NCBI RefSeq assembly: GCF_947504215.1
Contig: NZ_CANNGO010000012.1
Location: forward strand, 1-64,000
Reading direction: 5' to 3'
From: an uncultured Ruegeria sp.
GTDB taxonomy: Bacteria > Pseudomonadota > Alphaproteobacteria > Rhodobacterales > Rhodobacteraceae
DNA: 64,000 bases
This document shows positions 35,612 to 45,583 of this stretch, piece after piece. Within the stretch, counting starts at the first letter, position 1. Every line of letters begins with the position of its first letter. The translations under genes and the position numbers were made by a program. The notes below the pieces were generated by a model. It did not search any database, was not told where the DNA came from, and saw only the letters and a list, made by a program, of their open reading frames with translations.

Positions 35612-36108
35612 TATTCCAGCAGTTCTCGCGGAATGACAAAGCCCAAAACCTCACCGCTGTGCCATTGGACATCTGCCCAATTGGCAACACCAAAGCGGAT
35701 AACGGTCGTCGCACAGGTTGGATAATCGTGGAACCGTGTGTGGTTCGGAGCTTGTCGAACAATCTGATTTGCAAATGCCGCGATCCCAGGATTGTGCCCC
35801 AGCATCAACACACAGTGCCCTGTGGCGCCCTTCAGGACGCTTAGCATGTCATGGGGCCCGGCGTGATACAAACGGCGCGTGAAGCCAATTGAGTTGGGCT
35901 GCAGCCCCATCCTGTCAAACGTCTCGCGCGTGCGGGCAGCGGTAGAACTGATAATCTCATCAGGGAGCCAGCTATTTCTTGTCAACCAAGCACCAATGGC
36001 AGGTGCCGATTTGCGCCCGCGTTTGTTCAAAGGACGGTCATGGTCTGATTGCAGCGGGTCATCCCAACTTGATTTTGCATGGCGTGTCAGGATCAAGGTG
36101 AGGCTCAT
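35611..36108 (-). CDS. SixA-like histidine phosphatase
   Basis: A 165-residue histidine phosphatase (phosphoglycerate mutase-like fold). LILTRHAKSSWDD gives the catalytic Arg-His pair (residues 9-10); DRPLNKRGRKSAPAIGAWL and SSTAARTRETFD are the SixA-type continuation, and MLGHNPGIAAFA carries the second His. E. coli SixA dephosphorylates phosphohistidine on Hpt or PTS proteins; the target here is unknown. It overlaps the upstream ferredoxin gene by four bases. Confidence 0.85.
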   Translation of the reverse strand: MSLTLILTRHAKSSWDDPLQSDHDRPLNKRGRKSAPAIGAWLTRNSWLPDEIISSTAARTRETFDRMGLQPNSIGFTRRLYHAGPHDMLSVLKGATGHCVLMLGHNPGIAAFANQIVRQAPNHTRFHDYPTCATTVIRFGVANWADVQWHSGEVLGFVIPRELLE

Positions 36109-36800
36109 GTCGGGTGAAACGCTTTCATGTGGTGGGCTGACTGTTCCGCAAGGCGGCCCGCGCTTTTACTGAGAGGGCAGGCCAATCGCACGGCACATCC
36201 ACCTGTCATGCAGATTTGGCCCGCTGCCGAGCTCAGGTAATTGTGGCAGGCGTCGACATTGTAGAAACTCTTGACGTTCAACGCGCCCACAGGGCAGGTC
36301 GTTGTGCAAGGCGCGTCGCACGTGGTGCAGGGTGAGGGTTCCGACGCGTCTGGTAGGTCAAATTCAGATAAGAAGTGAAGCGCGCCGCGAAACGAGATCA
36401 TCATTCCTACTGTGTCATGCACCAGCGCCCCGACAGGGCTGCTGAACGTTCGCCCTGACTTAAGCGCCCAGTCGATGAACGGGGCATATGGTGGTCCGCC
36501 AAAGGGAAAATGAGCCTGCGCACCTAGATTCTGAGCCATGTTTCCGATGACCCGCAAAGACCATCGGTCAACTGGATCCGGGCGTTGATCCATCCATTCG
36601 GGTGACGTCTTTAGCGCGGGCCAGAATGCTCCAGCTGCGCCGAGCAAAATCAACGTGCCAGACTCGAGGTTTCTGGCCTGTGTCGCGCGGGGGTGCAGCG
36701 CGCCCATCACCATCAGCCCAGCCTCGTTGGCGGCCTCTTCGATCCGGGCGTAGGAAGAACCTGGATCTGGATCAAAGGCGGCCTTTGACTGCTCTACCAT
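36105..36800 (-). CDS. Ferredoxin-like iron-sulfur protein (QueG-related architecture)
   Basis: A 231-residue protein with eight Cys near the C-terminus: 158, 161, 165 and 169 (CTTCDAPCTTTCPVGAL), then 185, 197, 202 and 208. The spacing fits two [4Fe-4S] clusters in a QueG-like ferredoxin module. The N-terminal half (about 1-150) has no motif I can name and contains GAAGAFWPAL and SPVGALVHDTVGMM. Electron-transfer or radical/reductive role is likely but unproven. The downstream sixA-like gene is translationally coupled. Confidence 0.7.
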   Translation of the reverse strand: MVEQSKAAFDPDPGSSYARIEEAANEAGLMVMGALHPRATQARNLESGTLILLGAAGAFWPALKTSPEWMDQRPDPVDRWSLRVIGNMAQNLGAQAHFPFGGPPYAPFIDWALKSGRTFSSPVGALVHDTVGMMISFRGALHFLSEFDLPDASEPSPCTTCDAPCTTTCPVGALNVKSFYNVDACHNYLSSAAGQICMTGGCAVRLACPLSKSAGRLAEQSAHHMKAFHPT

Positions 36801-36822
36801 GCCCCCTCCGCGCGTTTTCGGC

Positions 36823-37686
36823 TTAGTCTGGCCGGATCAGTGACCCCGCGCCGTGTTCAGTAAACAATTCCAGCAATACCGCATTCGGCGCACGCCCGTC
36901 CAGAATGACAACCGCGCGCACGCCGCTGTGCAAAGCATCCAGCGCGGTTTCGGTTTTCGGGATCATCCCTCCGGCAATTGTTCCTTCACTCGTCATCTCG
37001 CGGATCTGTCCGGCTTTCAGTTCGGTCACCACATCACCGGCAGCGTTTTTGACGCCAGAGACGTCCGTCAGAAGCAGAAGGCGGTCTGCCTTCAAGGCCG
37101 AGGCGATTGCCCCCGCCGCTGTGTCGCCGTTGACGTTGAATGTTTCCCCGTCATTGCCAGCACCCAGCGGTGCGACGACCGGGATCACGTCATGTGAAAA
37201 CAGATCATGCAAAACCTTTGGATCCATCTGCGCGGGTGTGCCTACGAACCCCAAAGAGGCATCCGTTTGTTCGCAGCTCATCAGATTGGCGTCTTTACCC
37301 GAAAGGCCGACAGCGGTGCCGCCCTGACGGTTGATGGCTTGAACGATACGTTTGTTAACAAGACCCGAAAGCACCATCTCAACAACTTCGACCGTGGCTT
37401 TGTCGGTGACACGTTTTCCATTTACAAACTCGGACTGGATATCAAGCTTGTCCAACATCGAGTTGATCATCGGCCCGCCACCATGCACGACAACAGGGTT
37501 CACACCGACCTGCCGCATCAGAACCACATCACGGGCAAAGCTCTCCATGGCTTCGTCACTGCCCATTGCGTGGCCACCCAGTTTGATGACGACAATGGCG
37601 CCGTCATAGCGCTGCAGGTAAGGCAGTGCGCTGTTTAGTGTGGCGGCAGTTGCGATCCAATCCCGGTTCATATCTCTTGTCTTCAT
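36823..37686 (-). CDS. argB: Acetylglutamate kinase
   Basis: A 287-residue N-acetyl-L-glutamate kinase, second step of arginine biosynthesis. [11 protein letters not shown] (P-loop-like), [14 protein letters not shown] (substrate binding), [28 protein letters not shown] and [18 protein letters not shown] are diagnostic. The frame is open from a TTG at 37707; the ATG at 37686 has AGAGGA upstream and is preferred. An ATG at 37671 is another option. No other arg gene is in the window. Confidence 0.96.
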   Translation of the reverse strand: MKTRDMNRDWIATAATLNSALPYLQRYDGAIVVIKLGGHAMGSDEAMESFARDVVLMRQVGVNPVVVHGGGPMINSMLDKLDIQSEFVNGKRVTDKATVEVVEMVLSGLVNKRIVQAINRQGGTAVGLSGKDANLMSCEQTDASLGFVGTPAQMDPKVLHDLFSHDVIPVVAPLGAGNDGETFNVNGDTAAGAIASALKADRLLLLTDVSGVKNAAGDVVTELKAGQIREMTSEGTIAGGMIPKTETALDALHSGVRAVVILDGRAPNAVLLELFTEHGAGSLIRPD

Positions 37687-37800
37687 GGCTGTCAGTCCTC
37701 TGATCAACCCTGTTAGGGCCTTTAGATCGGGCTGCCAAGACCAGATAGCAGCAATTGCTGCAAAGTAGGGCCGCGCCTGTTCAGCGCAGCCCGTTCCAGA

Positions 37801-39204
37801 TCAGCTTAATGCCCGTTTCATTGCTGGAATATTGTTCAGGATCAACAGATCAAAGGCCAGAACGCCAAGCAGTGTCAGGCCGACCAACGGGAAGGCCATT
37901 GCCGTGAACAGTCCGATCAGAACGGCACCTTTCCAAAGCGGCATTTCCACCGGTAGTGGTGGGGCCGCCAACCGTCCGGCGCTTCGAGGTCGACGTTTAA
38001 CCCACATCACAACACCTGAGACGCAGACGAAGATCACCGACAAGCAGAACACCACGTTGAGCACAAAGTTCCACATGCCCATCAAACCCATGTGAAACGG
38101 GATACCCAGGGCCATACTTTTGCCCATCAGCGAGTAATCGTCATATCGCACATCTGCGAGGATCTTTCCGGTGTACTGATCTACGTGAACGGTGCGGTCA
38201 CTTACCGGATCTGTTGAATCGCTGCTCATGCTGTCCCGGTTCAGTGTCCAGACCCCGCTGTCACCGTTGGGGTAAGCCACGCGGAAACGGCCCGTCATGT
38301 CGAGCGCGGTTCCAAGCGAAACGAGCGCGTCGATATCGATATTCGTACCCTCGGGCACCCCGTCAACACCTGCCTCAGATCCGGACGCGGGCATCGGTGT
38401 TTGCTCGAGCGCCCACGGGACGTCATTCTGATGCCCGTGGTTCATGCTGGCATGCAGATCATCCGACAACGGGACATTGTCCCATTTCTCGGCTGGAAAA
38501 CTGCTCCAGGCCTGGACGAACATACCGCCCCAGACGCCAGCCCAGGACAAGCCTGAGATTAAGAAGACCACCAGCAACCCCGACATCCAGAACCCGACGA
38601 CGGCGTGAAGCGACTTCCACAGGGCGCGTCCCTTGGCGCGGAGATTGGGCACAAACGCTGACATTGCGTTTCCACGCGGCCACCAAAGGTAGAGGCCGGT
38701 AAAAACCAGAACCAGGCTTAGCCCGGCAGCAATTTCGAGAATCCGGTCTCCGGTCGTTCCGATCATGAGGGATGAGTGAACGTTGTCTGCAAGATCATAC
38801 CAGCCAGCCCTGCGATCCCATATTTCCAGCACCTCACCAGCATAGGGATCCACGGCGACAAGGCGCTGACCGCCTTCCGTTTCGATGCGGAAAACAGTGG
38901 CCAGATTGTCTGCTTTTGGGCCAATCCACTCAACCACCGATCCCGGCACTTTGGTCAGAGCGACCTCGGCTTGTTGAGAAGCGGACAGGGCCATGCCCTG
39001 AACTTCGACGCTGATCTTTTCGCCATCACGGCCGTCAATTTGCGTGATGAACATCATCATCAACCCGGTTGCGGAGAGAATTGTCAGGAATGGGATCACA
39101 AATATCCCGGCGTAGAAATGCCACCTCCAGGCAGCAAAATAGAGTTTTTGCGCAGTACTGTTCTGCGCCGGGCTTTCAGCCACAGTTTGGCCGTTCATTG
39201 CCAT
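37801..39204 (-). CDS. PepSY-associated membrane protein
   Basis: A 467-residue PepSY_TM family protein with four main membrane segments: near residues 23-45 (FYAGIFVIPFLTILSATGLMMMF), about 170-190, about 215-240 and about 385-410, plus hydrophobic C-terminal helices. PepSY domains occupy the periplasmic loops. Relatives are often linked to iron or copper uptake and may act as ferric or cupric reductases; that role is inference here. The ATG at 39204 has GGAG six bases upstream. The DUF2946 gene lies 66 bases upstream on the same strand. Confidence 0.85.
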   Translation of the reverse strand: MAMNGQTVAESPAQNSTAQKLYFAAWRWHFYAGIFVIPFLTILSATGLMMMFITQIDGRDGEKISVEVQGMALSASQQAEVALTKVPGSVVEWIGPKADNLATVFRIETEGGQRLVAVDPYAGEVLEIWDRRAGWYDLADNVHSSLMIGTTGDRILEIAAGLSLVLVFTGLYLWWPRGNAMSAFVPNLRAKGRALWKSLHAVVGFWMSGLLVVFLISGLSWAGVWGGMFVQAWSSFPAEKWDNVPLSDDLHASMNHGHQNDVPWALEQTPMPASGSEAGVDGVPEGTNIDIDALVSLGTALDMTGRFRVAYPNGDSGVWTLNRDSMSSDSTDPVSDRTVHVDQYTGKILADVRYDDYSLMGKSMALGIPFHMGLMGMWNFVLNVVFCLSVIFVCVSGVVMWVKRRPRSAGRLAAPPLPVEMPLWKGAVLIGLFTAMAFPLVGLTLLGVLAFDLLILNNIPAMKRALS

Positions 39205-39270
39205 ATCAATCTCCAGATGCGGAATTGCCCCGCGCACGAGGTGCGCAGGTTCAAACAAGACTTCCTTAAT

Positions 39271-39639
39271 TCAGGAGATTTGGGGTGGCGCTCGCGCGTC
39301 ATAGCGCGCATGGAAACCCGCGCTGCGGCGGGTGAATTCTGCGTGCGCCCAGCGCAGTTGTACCGGAAAGTCGAGGTGTTTCAGGGCGCCCGAATTTGGC
39401 ACATGTACATCCGCAAACAGCCCTGCAAACGAACACTCCGATCGGCGGTCCGTCTCATCATGCATTGGGTCGCTTGGGTCCAGATCGACCCATTGCTCGA
39501 CCGCTCCTTCTCCGGTGCATATGACAAGCAGGAGTTTGCCGTCCTGACCCTGCGTTGGCATCCAACCCTGCGGGATTGTTCCGGTCGCGACCAAAGCAAG
39601 AAGCGTCACAAGACTGAGGAGGCGCGCGATGGCCCTCAT
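39271..39639 (-). CDS. DUF2946 family secreted protein
   Basis: A 122-residue protein with an N-terminal signal or anchor (RLLSLVTLLALVATGTIPQGWMP) and the DUF2946 signature GWMPTQGQDGKLLLVICTGEG. A single Cys pair (in ICTG and SECSFAG) could bind metal or form a disulfide. DUF2946 genes often neighbour copper or PepSY genes, as here. Its start overlaps the engB stop by four bases. Confidence 0.75.
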   Translation of the reverse strand: MRAIARLLSLVTLLALVATGTIPQGWMPTQGQDGKLLLVICTGEGAVEQWVDLDPSDPMHDETDRRSECSFAGLFADVHVPNSGALKHLDFPVQLRWAHAEFTRRSAGFHARYDARAPPQIS

Positions 39640-40289
39640 TCCAGATGCGCGATGATTGAGCGCAATGTTGGAACACCGTCATTCTTTTCAGATGACGTTA
39701 GTACGATTTCTGGGTAGGCCGCCGGGTGTTTGGACAAGGCGGTGCGCACCTGATCCAGCACTTTTTCACGATCCTTGAAATTAACCTTATCCGCTTTGGT
39801 CATAACGCACTGAAAAGTAACCGCGCTGGTGTCCAAGAGCTTCATGATCTCATCATCAACCGGTTTTACCCCGTGGCGCGCGTCGATCAGAACAAAGGCG
39901 CGACGCAGGGTTTGTCGTCCGCTCAGGTATTTTTTCAGAAGTCGCTGCCATTTCTCGACAATCTTAAGCGGCGCATTGGCATAGCCATATCCCGGCAGGT
40001 CGACCAAATACAGCTCTGGGCCCTGCGAGAAAAAGTTGATCTCTTGCGTACGCCCCGGCGTGTTTGAGGCCCGCGCCAAACCTTTGGTGCCGGTCAGCGC
40101 ATTGATCAGGCTGGATTTTCCCACGTTTGACCGACCTGCGAAACAAACCTCAAGCCGGTCAGGGGCTGGCAGGCCGTCCATTGCGACGACACCTTTGACG
40201 AACTCCGACGGGCCAGCGAACAATTTACGTCCGCGTTCCAATGCAAAGGCGTCGGGGTCTTCGGCCAGTGGAAAAGGAAGTGCGGTCAT
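39636..40289 (-). CDS. engB: Ribosome biogenesis GTPase YihA/YsxC (EngB)
   Basis: A 217-residue GTPase needed for 50S assembly. G1 GRSNVGKSS (about residues 53-61), G2 region NTPGRTQEINFF, G3 VDLPGYG, G4 TKADK and G5 TSS are all present. Flanked by four-base overlaps with the MOSC gene before it and DUF2946 after it. Confidence 0.96.
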   Translation of the reverse strand: MTALPFPLAEDPDAFALERGRKLFAGPSEFVKGVVAMDGLPAPDRLEVCFAGRSNVGKSSLINALTGTKGLARASNTPGRTQEINFFSQGPELYLVDLPGYGYANAPLKIVEKWQRLLKKYLSGRQTLRRAFVLIDARHGVKPVDDEIMKLLDTSAVTFQCVMTKADKVNFKDREKVLDQVRTALSKHPAAYPEIVLTSSEKNDGVPTLRSIIAHLE

Positions 40290-41023
40290 AGAACCTGAAC
40301 CTTGTCACCGACACGGATGTTGCCACCCCGAACCACGACGGCGTAAACGCCGAAATCCTGATGGTCCCAGCTGTTCAATGCGCCAAGCGTGTCGGCATCC
40401 CGCTCACCGGTCTCTGGATTGGCAGTGGTTGCAAGGCAGCGCACTATGCGTTCGCGCACATGGAACACGGCCTCTCCGATCTGAACGTCCTTACCCAGCC
40501 AGTCAAATTCTTCCCATAGAGGCAGGCCATCAAACCAGATGTTCCCCCGCCAGCGGCAAATCGACAGGTCACGGCCCAGCTTCTGCTCAACTGCACGGTG
40601 CGAGGCCATGTTGCAAAAGCTGATGGACGGAAAATCGCTGTCTGTCATCCCGCGGCCTGGAACACGAATGATGCGTGCCGATGCGGCGCGATCTGCGGGC
40701 ATCAATGGCTTGACCCAGTTCAGAAACGCATCCTGCTCAGTATCCGGGGCAAACCGCAAATCTGGTTGTTGAGGATGGCTGAGCGTAACAGTGTCGCCTT
40801 CAAGACGAGCCGAAATTGCCATCAGATTTGGCGCCTTCGATCCGCGACTGAAATTGGCACAGTGCACCCATTTGCTGCCGTCGGCTTTTGACGCCTCGTG
40901 CGCGACGGCCCAAACGCGATCCCCGGGCAGTGTCTGCCCGGGAGATACGGTTACGTGATCAAGGCTTTCGCGCCCGTGGCTTTTGATCGGATGTCGCCAC
41001 AGACTGGTGATCGATCCGGTCAT
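40286..41023 (-). CDS. MOSC domain protein
   Basis: A 245-residue MOSC protein, the domain shared with molybdenum cofactor sulfurase C-termini and YiiM/YcbX proteins. SLWRHPIKSHGRESLDHVTVSPGQTLPGDRVWAVAH resembles the beta-barrel N-terminal part, and RCLATTANPETGERD resembles YcbX/mARC-like proteins, including a Cys that could ligate Mo (residue position near 200). It may act on N-hydroxylated or sulfur compounds; unproven. Coupled by ATGA overlaps to yidC and engB. Confidence 0.85.
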   Translation of the reverse strand: MTGSITSLWRHPIKSHGRESLDHVTVSPGQTLPGDRVWAVAHEASKADGSKWVHCANFSRGSKAPNLMAISARLEGDTVTLSHPQQPDLRFAPDTEQDAFLNWVKPLMPADRAASARIIRVPGRGMTDSDFPSISFCNMASHRAVEQKLGRDLSICRWRGNIWFDGLPLWEEFDWLGKDVQIGEAVFHVRERIVRCLATTANPETGERDADTLGALNSWDHQDFGVYAVVVRGGNIRVGDKVQVL

Positions 41024-42849
41024 TTGTCATCCGTTTTTGGCGTTCGTTTGAACCCGGATATGATGTTGCCAAATACGTCCGGCTTATACCCCTGACTGCG
41101 CATGATCAGGTACTGCTGCGTGAAGGTGATCGTGTTGTTGGCGATCCAGTACACAACCAGACCACTCGCAAATCCGCCCAGCATGAACATGAAGACCCAT
41201 GGCATCCAGGCAAAGATCATCGCCTGCGTCGCATCAGTCGGGGCCGGGTTCAGTTTCTGCTGCAGCCACATCGAGATGCCTAACAGCAGGGGTAGGATAC
41301 CAATGAAGATCAGGGCCATGATGGTATCTGGCTGTGGTCCCGCCCAGGGCAGCCAGCCAAAGAAATTCATGATCGAGGTTGGATCCGGAGCGCTGAGGTC
41401 TTGGAACGGACCAAACCAGGGGGCCTGACGCAGTTCGATCGTGACAAAGATCACCTTATACAATGAGAAGAAGATTGGGATCTGCATAAGGATCGGCAAA
41501 CAGCCTGCGGCAGGGTTCACCTTTTCCTTCTTATACAGCTCCATCATGCCTTGCTGCATCTTCTGGCGGTCGTCACCTGCGGCCTCTTTCAGGGCCTCCA
41601 TCTGTGGCTGCAATTCCTTCATCTTTGCCATCGAGACATAGGATTTGAAGGCAAGCGGGAACAGGATTGCCTTGATGATCAGGGTCAGGCCGATGATAGA
41701 CCAACCCATGTTGCCGATCAGGGCGTTGATGTTGTGCAGCAGCCAGAAAATCGGCTTCGTCAGGAAAGAGAACCAGCCCCAGTCGATGCTCTCGATAAAC
41801 TTCTGCACACCTTCCGCCTCATACTCGCGGATGGTTTCCCATTCTTTCGCCCCTGCAAACAGGCGCGTCGTCACTTGCTCTGTCGCGCCGGGTGCAACGT
41901 TCAGGGTCGGTAGAACCGTTTCCGTCTGATAAATCTTGCGACGGGCATCGTATTTTGCCGCAGCTTTGAAGGTCGCACCTTCCTCAGGGATTAGGGTGGT
42001 CATCCAATAATGATCGGTAAACCCAACCCAGCCGCCTTCTTTGACCTGAAACACCTCAGCTTGGGCGCGTTCAACTGGATCGATGTCGAAATCCTGAACG
42101 TCGCCATAATCGATTTCATCCAGAACGCCATCGGCCATGACCATCACGCCTTCATGCAGGATGAAGAAGTTTTTCAAGCCGGGCAGGTCCCCGTCTTCGC
42201 CAATTCCGTGACGCGCCAGAATACCGTAGGGGGCCATGCCAACCTCGGCCTCAGTCGCGTTTTCCACCGATTGCGTGACAGAGAACATATAATCCTCGTC
42301 CACCGAAATGGTGCGGCGGAACGTCAGGCCGTTTTCATTGCGCCAGACCAGAGTGATCGGGGCGTCAACGCCCAGCGTTTCACCCTGTTCAAGCGCCCAT
42401 AGGGTATTTGGGCCGGGAACATCCGTGCCAATCACACCTGCACCTGGCGCCCAACCATAAAGCGCATAGTAGGCGGATTCTGATCCGACCGGTGACAGGA
42501 GTTCGACAATCGGAGCGCCTTCTTTGATCGAAACCTTGTAGTCCTTCAGGAACAGCTCATCAATGCGGCCACCCGACAAAGACAGGCTGCCTTTCAGGCG
42601 TGGTGTATCGATCTGCACGCGGGGGGCTTGATCCTCTGGCAACGTTTCTTCGGCGGAAGCTGTCGCCTCACCCACGGTGCCTGTGCCGGACGCGCTTGGG
42701 GCTTGAACCTCATCACCTTGCGCAGCGGTGATTTCGGACTGCTCGGGTACTGGTGCCGGCTCTGGTGGCGGGAACAGGACAAACCAAACCAGGATCACCA
42801 GGAAGCTGAGCGCGGTTGCGAGGATGAGATTCTTGTTCTGATCGTCCAT
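41020..42849 (-). CDS. yidC: Membrane protein insertase YidC
   Basis: A 609-residue YidC/Oxa1 insertase. N-terminal helix (NLILATALSFLVILVWFVLF), an Ala/Glu-rich linker, a large periplasmic beta domain to about residue 350, then the conserved five-helix core with GWGWF-like WGWFSFLTKPIFWLLH, QKMQQGMMELYKKEKVNPAAGCLPILMQIPIFFSLYKV and the terminal ITFTQQYLIMRSQG. The frame is open to 42894; the ATG at 42849 starts the first helix. It leads a tight minus-strand operon with MOSC, engB and DUF2946 genes. Confidence 0.96.
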   Translation of the reverse strand: MDDQNKNLILATALSFLVILVWFVLFPPPEPAPVPEQSEITAAQGDEVQAPSASGTGTVGEATASAEETLPEDQAPRVQIDTPRLKGSLSLSGGRIDELFLKDYKVSIKEGAPIVELLSPVGSESAYYALYGWAPGAGVIGTDVPGPNTLWALEQGETLGVDAPITLVWRNENGLTFRRTISVDEDYMFSVTQSVENATEAEVGMAPYGILARHGIGEDGDLPGLKNFFILHEGVMVMADGVLDEIDYGDVQDFDIDPVERAQAEVFQVKEGGWVGFTDHYWMTTLIPEEGATFKAAAKYDARRKIYQTETVLPTLNVAPGATEQVTTRLFAGAKEWETIREYEAEGVQKFIESIDWGWFSFLTKPIFWLLHNINALIGNMGWSIIGLTLIIKAILFPLAFKSYVSMAKMKELQPQMEALKEAAGDDRQKMQQGMMELYKKEKVNPAAGCLPILMQIPIFFSLYKVIFVTIELRQAPWFGPFQDLSAPDPTSIMNFFGWLPWAGPQPDTIMALIFIGILPLLLGISMWLQQKLNPAPTDATQAMIFAWMPWVFMFMLGGFASGLVVYWIANNTITFTQQYLIMRSQGYKPDVFGNIISGFKRTPKTDDK

Positions 42850-42975
42850 CTGGGACAGCCACCTTGAGCAGTGAAAGACACCCGCAGGGTTCAACAGAGT
42901 GCAGGCCGAAAGGTCAAGCGGAATCGCCCTTTAATTCGTCATGCATGGATCTTCTTTGCGGTAAACTCAGGTCCT

Positions 42976-44511
42976 TTACCCAGTTTGCCGTCCGATTTTT
43001 GGAACACCGTTGACTTTGTTGCGATACGTGGCGATCCAATCCAGCGTCTGATCAAAGGGCATGGGCTTCCCAATCCCGAACCCCTGAACATGGTCACAGC
43101 CCAATTGCGCCATCAAAGCGTGTTCTCCGGGCGTCTCGACACCTTCGGCCAGTGTCTCGAGCTGCAATCGTTCGGCCATGGTCAGAATGGCGCTGGCGAG
43201 TTGCTGTTGGCTGGGGTCTTGATCTGATTTGGCAACAAACGATCGGTCGATTTTGATCCGCGAGACGTTGAAGCGTTTGATTGACGCAATCGACGCGTGC
43301 CCGGTTCCAAAATCGTCCAGATCAATGCAACATCCAAGCGCGGCGAGACCGGTGACATTGCGCGTGATCACGTCGTTAGGTCGCCTAGAAAAAACGGTTT
43401 CCAAAACCTCGATCGCCAGCCTGTCCGGTGTCAGGTCGAAATGGTCCAACTCCCACTTGAGGCGATCAACAAGGCCCGGGTCTCGCAATTCGTCTGAGGA
43501 AAAATTCACGCCAATTCGGGGAACGACGACACCGGCGCGATCCCAGGCCTGCATGGCGGTAAATGCGTGGTGGCGTATTGTTTGCCCAAGACGTTCCATG
43601 AGTTCTGCCTGCTCGGCAAACGGTAGGAAGACATGCGGTCCCAAAACGCCCTTTTGCGGGTGTTCCCAACGAGCCAGAGCTTCAAAACCTGTAATGCGCC
43701 CAGTATTAGTAGACACCTGCGGTTGGAACCAGGGGCAGATCTCTCCGCTGCTTAGTGCAGCATCAAATTCCTTGCGTAAATTGGTCCTGATCCGCGACCT
43801 GCGCCGTGTTTCCGTTGAAAACGCCCTGATTGTAGATGGTCCATTTTGCTGCGCCTCCACCAGTGCGCCAGTTGCGGCGTTGATCCACTGTTCTGCGGTG
43901 CTACTTGTTTCGTTCGTACTGAGGCAAAAGCCGATAGAACACGACATGTACAAACCCGTGCCGTTCAGCATCACGGGGTCCTCGACTACGGATTGGATGC
44001 GTCCCGTCATCTGAATACATGCTTCCAAATCCAGCTGTTGAGCTGGCCGCAAGCCGATCAGCATTTTGTTTCCACCGACGCGCGTGGCGACGTCGCGGGT
44101 GCGGATCATGGACAGAACGCGGGTGCAGAACTGTTCCGTTACGTGGTTTGCTGCCGCTTGTCCGTGAAGATCAAGCAACTGGTTGTAGTCGTCCAGCGCC
44201 ACAGCAATGCAGGCCGAGGTTTCGCCGCTGCGATTTGCAGCCTCAAACACCTTTTCAAGCTCAAGTTCAAACCGATCATTTGCCACTAAGCCGCCAGTGT
44301 GCCGGTTGGATCGTGCTGCGCCGCCCACACCTAGTATGCCAACGCCCGCATACGCCAGTGGCAGGCCCAGAGCCGCAGCAACAAGCGCGCGCTCCCCTCC
44401 GACCCAAAAGGCACCTAGGCATAGCGCTGGGAGAAAGGCCAACGCGGCCGGGCTGTTCAGAGTTCTGACAAGAGAATGGGCAAATCGGTCAAAAGAAGGA
44501 TGGTTCCGCAT
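42976..44511 (-). CDS. EAL-domain phosphodiesterase with degenerate GGDEF domain
   Basis: A 511-residue cyclic-di-GMP protein. Two N-terminal membrane segments (about residues 22-62) precede a GGDEF domain whose signature is GGNKM (146-150), so diguanylate cyclase activity is not expected. The EAL domain is complete: EAL at 277-279, NFSS near 336, ETV near 371, DDFGTG at 399-404, Lys420 in KIDRSF and an AEGVET segment. It is therefore probably an active c-di-GMP phosphodiesterase with the GGDEF as a regulatory site. Single gene between yidC and ttcA. Confidence 0.9.
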   Translation of the reverse strand: MRNHPSFDRFAHSLVRTLNSPAALAFLPALCLGAFWVGGERALVAAALGLPLAYAGVGILGVGGAARSNRHTGGLVANDRFELELEKVFEAANRSGETSACIAVALDDYNQLLDLHGQAAANHVTEQFCTRVLSMIRTRDVATRVGGNKMLIGLRPAQQLDLEACIQMTGRIQSVVEDPVMLNGTGLYMSCSIGFCLSTNETSSTAEQWINAATGALVEAQQNGPSTIRAFSTETRRRSRIRTNLRKEFDAALSSGEICPWFQPQVSTNTGRITGFEALARWEHPQKGVLGPHVFLPFAEQAELMERLGQTIRHHAFTAMQAWDRAGVVVPRIGVNFSSDELRDPGLVDRLKWELDHFDLTPDRLAIEVLETVFSRRPNDVITRNVTGLAALGCCIDLDDFGTGHASIASIKRFNVSRIKIDRSFVAKSDQDPSQQQLASAILTMAERLQLETLAEGVETPGEHALMAQLGCDHVQGFGIGKPMPFDQTLDWIATYRNKVNGVPKIGRQTG

Positions 44512-44575
44512 TGGTTTTCGGCCTTGGGCATAGATCGCGCACGGCCGAGCGTAGGAAACCAGTCTGAGTCAGTCG

Positions 44576-45469
44576 TTAACGCAACACAGGAATTTCGTCC
44601 GAATTTTCTGCGTTTTTGTCTAACTTCAGAGAAAGACCCGTGAAATCAAATAGTTTCGGATCCAAAAGATGAGATGGACGCGCGTTTGTCAGCGCGCGGA
44701 ACATGACTTGCCGACGACCCGGGCTGTTCTTTTCCCACTGATCCAGAATCTGTTTGACCTGCTGACGCTGCAACCCGTCCTGACTCCCACACAGGTCACA
44801 AGGAATGATGGGATATGTCATGGCTTTGGCAAACTTCTCGCAATCCGCCTCGGCCACATGGGCCAGCGGGCGATACACAAACAGATCACCTTCCTCATTC
44901 ACCAGCTTGGGTGGCATCGTGGCCAACCGTCCGCCGTGGAACAGATTCATGAAAAACGTCTCAAGGATATCGTCCCGGTGATGACCCAGGACAACGGCCG
45001 AGCATCCTTCTTCACGCGCGATGCGATACAGGTTTCCGCGCCGCAACCGCGAGCACAGCGCGCAGAACGTGCGTCCCTGCGGGACCTTGTCCATAACCAC
45101 TGAATATGTGTCCTGATATTCGATCCTGTGGGGCACGCCCATCCGGTCCAGAAATTCAGGCAAGATGGTGGCTGGAAAGCCTGGTTGGCCCTGATCCAGA
45201 TTGCAGGCCAATAGATCCACCGGCAGCAATCCGCGCCACTTCAATTCGTATAGAACCGCCAAAAGGGTATAGCTGTCCTTGCCGCCCGACAAACAGACCA
45301 GCCAGCGAGGCGCTTTGCCGTCCCTGTCATGTGCAGATGGCGCCACCATCCCATACTGCTCAATAGCCTCGCGGGTCTGGCGCACGATGCGTTTGCGCAG
45401 CTTTTTGAACTCGGTGGTCGAGGGCGCCCCGGCGAATAGGGGATGGATGTCGCTGTCATCGTCCAGCAT
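44576..45469 (-). CDS. ttcA: tRNA 2-thiocytidine biosynthesis protein TtcA
   Basis: A 297-residue ATP- and Fe-S-dependent enzyme that thiolates C32 in some tRNAs. PP-loop SGGKDS at residues 61-66; cluster ligands CALC (136, 139) and one of CDLC (224, 227); [16 protein letters not shown] is diagnostic. The open frame continues to 45541, but the ATG at 45469 has AGGAG six bases upstream. Divergent from the alpha/beta hydrolase gene. Confidence 0.95.
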   Translation of the reverse strand: MLDDDSDIHPLFAGAPSTTEFKKLRKRIVRQTREAIEQYGMVAPSAHDRDGKAPRWLVCLSGGKDSYTLLAVLYELKWRGLLPVDLLACNLDQGQPGFPATILPEFLDRMGVPHRIEYQDTYSVVMDKVPQGRTFCALCSRLRRGNLYRIAREEGCSAVVLGHHRDDILETFFMNLFHGGRLATMPPKLVNEEGDLFVYRPLAHVAEADCEKFAKAMTYPIIPCDLCGSQDGLQRQQVKQILDQWEKNSPGRRQVMFRALTNARPSHLLDPKLFDFTGLSLKLDKNAENSDEIPVLR

Positions 45470-45583
45470 GTCGGCTCTCCTCAGGCTTGCGGGCGTATGC
45501 CATGGAAGCGCCGCGCTGCAAAGACCTGATTCAGGAGACAATTTGTGCTATGCTGTGCGGATATTTTTTGAAAGGATTGATCG

